From: Acidovorax sp.
GTDB lineage: Bacteria; Pseudomonadota; Gammaproteobacteria; Burkholderiales; Burkholderiaceae_C
Direction: 5' to 3'
NCBI RefSeq assembly: GCF_027492855.1
Contig: NZ_JAPUDY010000108.1
Location: 1-64,000 of the forward strand
DNA: 64,000 bases
Positions 59,004-64,000 of this stretch are shown here, in pieces. The notes under the pieces are model-generated. The model did no database searches. It saw only the letters and a program-made list of their open reading frames with translations, and was not told the DNA's origin. A program made the translations under genes and the position numbers. The first letter of the stretch is position 1; each line of letters starts with the position of its first letter.

Positions 59004-59547
59004 GGTCTGCCAGGCGCTGCAGCATGGCACGCACAATGCGGCGGTGAAACGGCGCGACCACACCCATATAGGCATGGCCCAGCGCGTTGTGGATGTGCAC
59101 CACGGAGCTGACGGCGAGCGTGGCGGGGCGGCCGCCAAGCGGCGCGTGTTTGGTCAGCGACACCTGCACATCAAGGTGCTTGTCGTCCTGCCCCATCACC
59201 ACCTCGGTGTCGCTCAGGTGGCGGATCAGGAAGATGCCCACGCGGTCGCCGACGCGGTAGCTTTTGGCCTCGTGCAAGGAGGCGCCGCTGGTGTTGGGGT
59301 GCATGTCGTGCAGTTGCCCCAGGTCTTTCAGGCCCACCAGGCGCACCAGCTTGTTGCGCGTGGCCATGAGCTGCTGCGCCCAGCGCGGCGTGCGGGCCAC
59401 CACGTCCAGCCAGGTCTGCAGCGCGCTGCGGGCCGGGTGGGGGTCGGCCACTTCGTAAGCGTCGAAGAACTGCGCGCCGGGCAGGGTGGCGTGGATGGCC
59501 GTGCCCGTCGGCACCTGGATTTCGCGCACGGTGGATGCGGGGCTCAT
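58990..59547 (-). CDS. DUF2867-like protein
   Basis: This 185-residue protein has QTWLDVVARTPRWAQQLMAT, YRVGDRVGIFLIRHLSDTEV and HNALGHAYMGVVAPFHRRIV, resembling DUF2867. No catalytic motif is apparent. It overlaps the TetR end by four bases and the UbiB-like start by 14, so the three are translationally coupled. Confidence 0.75.
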   Translation of the reverse strand: MSPASTVREIQVPTGTAIHATLPGAQFFDAYEVADPHPARSALQTWLDVVARTPRWAQQLMATRNKLVRLVGLKDLGQLHDMHPNTSGASLHEAKSYRVGDRVGIFLIRHLSDTEVVMGQDDKHLDVQVSLTKHAPLGGRPATLAVSSVVHIHNALGHAYMGVVAPFHRRIVRAMLQRLADHGQR

Positions 59548-60422
59548 GCGGGCTTCCTTTTGCGTGGGGCAGCGGCGGGCTTGGCGGTGGCTGCGGGGCT
59601 GGCGGCGCGTGGCTTGCGGGGCGAGCGGGGTGGTTTTGGGGCCTCTGGCGGAGCCGGTGAACCGGCGGCTGCGGCGGTGCGGGTGTGGCCGGGTGGTGCG
59701 CTGGCCATGGCCTGTTTGGCCAGTTGCAGCATGCCCATCAGGCCGCTGCCGTGCTGCACCATGCGCGCCATCTGGCTGCGCAGCACAAAGCCGCCCAACT
59801 GCAGCACGCGGTTGACGAGCCCGCTGCGCAGCGCCTGCACCAGCACGCCGAGCGACAGGTCCACCAGCTGCGTGGTGTCGGCAAATTCGTCGGAGGTGTC
59901 GGCCAGCCAGTAGGTCACCACACCGGCCAGGTAATCGGTGTAGAGCCCGCCCGCCAGGCCCTTGAAGTCGCAGGGCTCGATCTCGCCGCTGGCCTCAGCG
60001 GCCTCCAGAAAGCTGACCACCGCTTCGCGCAGGCCCTGGCGCGTCGCCAGGGGCTCGGCCAGCATCGACAGTGGCGAGCGCCGCGCCAGGATGCGCACCT
60101 GGGCCACGAATTCGCGGTCGGCCAGCAGACGCTCCAGCACCGCGTCGGTCAGGCGCTGCAGCTTCTCCTGCAACTGGTAGCTGGTGAAGCCGGGCGTCTG
60201 CAGCGTGTCGGCCAGTGCCTGGTGGGCCACGTCGTCCAGGTAGCCCAGCACGATGCGGTCCTTGGTGGGGAAGTATTTGTAGATCGTGGCGTCGCCAATC
60301 CCGGCGGCGCGGGCGATGTCTTTCATCGTCGTGCCGTCGAAGCCCTGGCGGGTCATCAGGTCCACCGCGCTGGCCACGATCTGGCGGCGGGTGGCGTCTT
60401 GCTGTTGGCGGGTGGTTTTCAT
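59544..60422 (-). CDS. TetR-family regulator with a basic Ala/Pro tail
   Basis: This 292-residue regulator has an N-terminal TetR helix-turn-helix (TTMKDIARAAGIGDATIYKY) and a longer than usual C-terminus, PPRSPRKPRAASPAATAKPA followed by more basic residues. That lysine/proline-rich tail resembles the H1-like tail of the PhaM protein in this window and may add non-specific DNA binding. It heads the operon and presumably represses it from the AT-rich segment at 60423-60470. Confidence 0.9.
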   Translation of the reverse strand: MKTTRQQQDATRRQIVASAVDLMTRQGFDGTTMKDIARAAGIGDATIYKYFPTKDRIVLGYLDDVAHQALADTLQTPGFTSYQLQEKLQRLTDAVLERLLADREFVAQVRILARRSPLSMLAEPLATRQGLREAVVSFLEAAEASGEIEPCDFKGLAGGLYTDYLAGVVTYWLADTSDEFADTTQLVDLSLGVLVQALRSGLVNRVLQLGGFVLRSQMARMVQHGSGLMGMLQLAKQAMASAPPGHTRTAAAAGSPAPPEAPKPPRSPRKPRAASPAATAKPAAAPRKRKPA

Positions 60423-60555
60423 TTAACTATCCTTAAATAAATTAAATTTGTTATTTAAAGAATAGTGTTTTCTGTTTATGGCGTCAAGCAGGCGCCATTC
60501 GACCACCGGTCGTGGGCCGGTCATTTCAGCAGGTTTTCGAAGTGTTTTTGGCAGA

Positions 60556-60600
60556 TGGCGCTTATCAATAAAGCGCGAGCAGCTATCAAAAATATAGTAA
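60556..60600 (-). repeat. Dispersed hairpin repeat copy
   Basis: Read on the minus strand, TTTTTGATAGCTGCTCGCGC followed by TTTATTGATAAGCGCCAT matches the coding copy at 46643 and the core at 14189. It lies between the XRE-type gene and the TetR gene. The rest of the 224-base gap is AT-rich near the TetR start and shows no gene. Confidence 0.75.
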
Positions 60601-60646
60601 AAACGCCTACTCCCACCGTAGCGATGGCTTTTCAGGGAGCTTCAGG

Positions 60647-61378
60647 TCATCGCCTCATTCCCGCGAACGCCTCGAACTCCCAGCTGCGCATGGCCAAAAG
60701 CAAGGTGTAGCCCTCGCGCTCGCGGTCGGGCAGTTTTTGGTCGGCCAGGTGTTGCTGGGCAAAGTCCTGGGCTACGCGCTGCATGCGCTCCATGAAGGCT
60801 GGTGCCAGGCTGCGGCTGATGGCGCCGTGCACCAGCAGCACGCCTTCGCCGGGGCCGTCAAAGCCACCTGCGAAGTAGTCGAGCAGCGCGTGCTCGCGAA
60901 AATAGTTCATCACCGGGCCGTGCGGGCGCCAGCGGAAGGTCTTGGCCAGCTTGAGCCGGTAGCGGTTCAGGGGCCGCAGCTCGATGATGCCGATGCGATC
61001 AAGCTGTGCCAGGTATTTGATGCCCTCGGCCTCGGTCAGCCGGTAGTTGACCGTCACCTGCTCCAGCGTCCACTGGCTCAGCACGCAGATGGCCATGAGC
61101 AGCAGCTTCTTGTCGCCCACCACCGCTTTTTCCTGCTCTTGCGTCAGCTCTTTGAGCAAGGGCTGTTCATCGGCCACGCGCCGCGCCAGGTCGGCAAAGT
61201 CCAGCGCCAGCGCGCGACAGATGGCGTCGATGCGCGACAGCGGCATGTCGCCCTTGGCCAGCATGCGCTTCACGCTGGATTCGGCCATGCCCAGGGCCTG
61301 CGCCAGGTCGGCATAGGTCATCTGTGCGGTTTTGAGTTCCTTCTTGAGGGCTGTGACGAGGTCGGCGGTGGTGCTCAT
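60647..61378 (-). CDS. XRE-type helix-turn-helix regulator
   Basis: This 243-residue protein has an N-terminal XRE domain (TYADLAQALGMAESSVKRML, about 20-39) and a C-terminal part with VNYRLTEAEGIKYLAQLDRI and RYRLKLAKTFRWRPHGPVMN. The latter looks like a second winged-helix plus an effector domain, common in Burkholderiales. The regulon is unknown. It is divergent from the CREST membrane protein gene, 121 bases away, a possible target. Confidence 0.85.
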   Translation of the reverse strand: MSTTADLVTALKKELKTAQMTYADLAQALGMAESSVKRMLAKGDMPLSRIDAICRALALDFADLARRVADEQPLLKELTQEQEKAVVGDKKLLLMAICVLSQWTLEQVTVNYRLTEAEGIKYLAQLDRIGIIELRPLNRYRLKLAKTFRWRPHGPVMNYFREHALLDYFAGGFDGPGEGVLLVHGAISRSLAPAFMERMQRVAQDFAQQHLADQKLPDREREGYTLLLAMRSWEFEAFAGMRR

Positions 61379-61499
61379 GGGTATCGATTATCAATACCCA
61401 GGGTGGATTGGGTAGCCCTTTAAGCGACTTTTTGACCCGCGAAGGCCACCGGCTGCACACACTGCGCGGCATCGACCACTACCTACGGATGCAACGACC

Positions 61500-62354
61500 A
61501 TGACCTTTGCCGTATCCCCTTGCCCCCCGCGCCGCCAGGCGTTGAGCCGCACCGAAACCGGCCTGCTGCTGGCCGTGGCCGCGCTGCTGGCGCTGGCCTT
61601 GTTAGGGCCGGTGCTGCCCGCCAGCGAGCACCAGCATGCGTTTGCCGACCAGCGGGCGCTGTGGGGCATCCCTTGCGCACTGGACGTGCTGAGCAACCTG
61701 CCATTTGCCATCGCGGGCCTGTGGGGTTTGGTGGCGCTGCGCCGCGTGGCACCGGGCACGCTGGACGGCGCATCGCGCGCCCTGACCACGCTCTTTTTTG
61801 TGGGGCTGTTGTGCACGGCCGCAGGCTCCATGCTCTACCACTGGCAGCCGCAGGATGCGGGCCTGCTGTGGGACCGCCTGGGCATGGTGCTGCCGTTTGC
61901 GGGCCTGCTGGGCCTGGCGGCGGCTAGCCGCGTGAGCGCACGGGCCGGGTGGGCCACGGCGAGTGCCGTGCTGCTGGCGGGGCCGCTGGCCGTGGTGTGG
62001 TGGTCGCACAGCGGCAACCTGCTGCCTTGGGCCGTGGTGCAACTGGGCGGCATGCTGGTGGTGGTGGCCCTGGCTTGCCTGCCCTGCCGTGAGGGCGCGC
62101 TGGCATTGCATCTGGGTGCGGTGATGGCGCTGTATGCGCTGGCCAAGCTCTTTGAGGCCGCAGACCACGCGGTGTTCGATGCCACGGCGCAGTGGGCGTC
62201 GGGCCACAGCCTCAAGCATGTGGTGGCGGCCGCCGCAGCCTGGCCGGTGCTGTCGGCCCTGGCGGCGTTGCGTCACAAAGGTGCGCCGCAGGTCACGGCA
62301 TGCGGGCAGAATGGCGCCCACACGGTGGGTGTCGCCCGCAGGCCATGTGCCTGA
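61500..62354 (+). CDS. CREST-superfamily (alkaline ceramidase-like) membrane protein
   Basis: This 284-residue protein has about seven membrane segments. Conserved CREST positions are seen: DVLSNLPFAIAGLWGLVALR, then a serine/histidine pair in AAGSMLYHWQPQDAGLLWDRL (outline), and HSLKHVVAAAAAW near the end. CREST hydrolases use Ser, Asp and His for zinc-dependent amide hydrolysis. The natural substrate here is unknown. The ATG lacks a strong ribosome-binding site. Confidence 0.75.
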   Translation: MTFAVSPCPPRRQALSRTETGLLLAVAALLALALLGPVLPASEHQHAFADQRALWGIPCALDVLSNLPFAIAGLWGLVALRRVAPGTLDGASRALTTLFFVGLLCTAAGSMLYHWQPQDAGLLWDRLGMVLPFAGLLGLAAASRVSARAGWATASAVLLAGPLAVVWWSHSGNLLPWAVVQLGGMLVVVALACLPCREGALALHLGAVMALYALAKLFEAADHAVFDATAQWASGHSLKHVVAAAAAWPVLSALAALRHKGAPQVTACGQNGAHTVGVARRPCA

Positions 62355-62416
62355 TGGCGGGCAACGCAAAGACCAACACAACCCAAAGCCAACCCACCGG
62401 GAACGAGGAGAAACGC

Positions 62417-64000
62417 ATGCACCCAGAGACCCCCTCAGCCAGCGTTGCGCCAACGCATGAGGACCCGAACCAGTTTGCCCTGTTGCGCCAGCGGCGGTTT
62501 GCGCCGTTCTTCTGGACGCAGTTTTCCGGCGCGGCCAACGACAACCTGTTCAAGTTCGCCTTCACGGTGATGGTGACCTACCAGCTCAGCGTGGACTGGT
62601 TGCCACCCGCCATGGCCGGGCTGGTGATCGGTGCGCTGTTCATCCTGCCGTTTTTGCTGTTCTCGGCCACCTCGGGCCAGCTCACCGACAAGTACGACAA
62701 GACGAAGATGATCCGCTTCGTGAAGAACCTGGAGATCGCCATCATGCTGGTGGCGGCGGGCGGGTTCATTGCGGGCAACGTGCCTATCCTGCTGCTGTGC
62801 ACTTTTTTGATGGGTGTGCACTCCACCTTGTTCGGGCCGGTGAAGTTTGCCTACATGCCCCAGGTGCTCACTGAGCGTGAGCTCACGGGTGGCAACGGCA
62901 TGGTCGAGATGGGCACCTTTGTGGCCATTTTGCTGGGCAATGTGGCGGGCGGCCTGCTGGTGGCGTTGCCCGGCATCGGTCACACCACGGTGGCGATCGC
63001 CTGCGTGGTGGCTGCGCTCATCGGGCGCGCGGTGGCGCAGTTCATTCCCTCGGTGCCTGCCACCGATCCGGGCCTTACCATCAACTGGAATCCCTTCACC
63101 GAAACCTGGCGCAACCTCAAGCTCGCGCACGGCAACATCGTGGTGTTCCGCTCGCTCTTGGGCATCAGCTGGATGTGGTTTTTCGGCGCGGTGTTTTTGT
63201 CGCAGTTTCCTAGCTTGGCCAAAAACGTGCTGCATGGCAACGAGCAGGTGGCGTCGCTGCTGCTGGTGGTGTTTTCCATCGGCATCGGCATCGGCTCGCT
63301 GCTGTGCGAGGTGCTCTCGCGCCGCCATGTCGAGATCGGCTTGGTGCCGCTCGGCGCCATCGGCATGAGCGTTTTTTCTATCGATCTGTACTTCGCCTCG
63401 CGCAGCCTGCCAGCGTCCGACATCATGGGCTTGGCGGCGTTCATGGCCCAGGGCGCACACTGGCGTGTGATGCTGGACCTGTTGCTGCTCAGCCTGTTCG
63501 CCGGCCTGTACAGCGTGCCCATGTATGCGCTGATCCAGATGCGCAGCCAGCCCACGCACCGCGCGCGCATCATCGCGGCCAACAACATTCTGAACGCGTT
63601 GTTCATGATCGCCAGCTCGCTGATCGCGGGCGCGCTGCTCGGCGCGGGCTTCACGGTGCCGCAGATCTTTTTGTTCACCGGGCTGGCCAATGCGGTGGTG
63701 GCGTTTTACATCTTCATGCTGGTGCCCGAGTACCTGCTGCGCTTCGTGGCCTGGATGTCGTCGCGTTTTGTGTACCGCTTCAAGGTGCAAGGCGACGAGA
63801 ACTTGCCCTCGGCCGGTGCGGCCATCCTGGCCTGCAACCACGTGAGTTTTGTCGATGCCGTGTTGCTGATGGCCGCCAGCCCGCGCCCCATCTACTTTGT
63901 GATGGACCACCGTATCTTCCGCGTGCCGGTGCTGGGCTGGTTGTTCCGCCTGGCCAAGGCCATCCCTATCGCGCCCTACAAGGAAGACCCCGCCACCTAT
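62417..64000 (+). CDS. MFS transporter fused to a glycerophospholipid acyltransferase (3' end outside window)
   Basis: The 528 visible codons cover an MFS domain like the lysophospholipid flippase LplT (FWTQFSGAANDNLFKFAFTV; GVHSTLFGPVKFAYMPQVL; about twelve helices to residue 450). The start of a PlsC acyltransferase follows (ILACNHVSFVDAVLLMAASP, the N-H-x4-D motif). The fusion resembles Aas/LplT proteins that flip and re-acylate lysophospholipids; an AMP-binding domain may follow beyond the window. GAGGAG precedes the ATG. Confidence 0.92.
   Translation, partial: MHPETPSASVAPTHEDPNQFALLRQRRFAPFFWTQFSGAANDNLFKFAFTVMVTYQLSVDWLPPAMAGLVIGALFILPFLLFSATSGQLTDKYDKTKMIRFVKNLEIAIMLVAAGGFIAGNVPILLLCTFLMGVHSTLFGPVKFAYMPQVLTERELTGGNGMVEMGTFVAILLGNVAGGLLVALPGIGHTTVAIACVVAALIGRAVAQFIPSVPATDPGLTINWNPFTETWRNLKLAHGNIVVFRSLLGISWMWFFGAVFLSQFPSLAKNVLHGNEQVASLLLVVFSIGIGIGSLLCEVLSRRHVEIGLVPLGAIGMSVFSIDLYFASRSLPASDIMGLAAFMAQGAHWRVMLDLLLLSLFAGLYSVPMYALIQMRSQPTHRARIIAANNILNALFMIASSLIAGALLGAGFTVPQIFLFTGLANAVVAFYIFMLVPEYLLRFVAWMSSRFVYRFKVQGDENLPSAGAAILACNHVSFVDAVLLMAASPRPIYFVMDHRIFRVPVLGWLFRLAKAIPIAPYKEDPATY

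Noticed and set aside
60647-61378. XRE-type gene considered as the antitoxin of a toxin-antitoxin pair
   Set aside because: No small toxin-like gene is adjacent, and at 243 residues with a second domain it looks like a stand-alone regulator.
62435-63910. Open frame of 491 codons on the minus strand at the right edge
   Set aside because: It is the complement of the MFS-acyltransferase gene, is His/Gln/Arg-rich and has no ribosome-binding site.

Overview
The window looks like chromosomal DNA from a GC-rich betaproteobacterium in the Burkholderiales, most likely a Comamonadaceae member close to Acidovorax. This is inferred from the spc/alpha ribosomal operon, the GlpSTPQUV-type glycerol transporter, a PhaM-type granule protein, an IPTL-CTERM-like surface protein, and a dispersed hairpin repeat with a GATAGCTGCTTGCGC core of a kind I associate with this family. 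I ran no database search. I see no phage, insertion sequence or CRISPR array.

Layout. 1-6590: the N-terminal 847 codons of uvrA (minus strand, cut by the window edge), then a large modular secreted protein with a C-terminal sorting signal. 6616-17881: proC and a complete glycerol regulon. glpR and glpK run leftward, glpSTPQUV (ABC importer) runs rightward from a shared control region, and glpD follows. The two ATPases have complementary defects that predict one intact and one degenerate ATP site. 17890-27091: the spc and alpha ribosomal operons from rplN to rplQ, separated here from any S10 operon by glpD. They start at a strong sigma70-like promoter and end with an initiator tRNA and an intrinsic terminator. 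Between secY and rpmJ a 45-codon frame keeps only the C-terminal end of IF1 (an infA relic).

27332-38084: a locus that appears to import peptides and D-amino-acid derivatives. One leftward eight-gene operon encodes a peptide ABC importer, a PLP-dependent D-amino acid deaminase, an RpiR regulator and an N-acyl-D-amino-acid deacylase. Divergent genes encode RidA and a PfkB kinase. Two GTAAW-N3-WTTAC palindromes in the shared promoter region are good candidate RpiR operators. 38125-43704: assorted regulators and small redox enzymes (NhaR-like, a cysteine-free Rrf2 protein, VOC protein, beta-hydroxyacid dehydrogenase, azoreductase with divergent LysR, GST).

43826-47752: a probable copper-handling cluster (DUF2946, TonB receptor, YcnI/DUF1775, PCu(A)C). 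47830-54095: PhaM, a FIST-domain protein, a CorC-type CBS protein, and a divergent pair formed by a PhnD-rhodanese fusion and a sulfite-oxidase-family molybdoenzyme. 54134-55740: a DadA-type dehydrogenase behind a tandem glycine riboswitch. 55883-64000: a hydratase, small membrane or periplasmic proteins, a TetR/DUF2867/UbiB-like operon, an XRE regulator, a CREST-type membrane protein, and the start of a transporter-acyltransferase fusion.

Five copies of the hairpin repeat are scattered through the window. One lies between the glycine riboswitch and its gene. Another is translated as the signal peptide of the YcnI-like protein.
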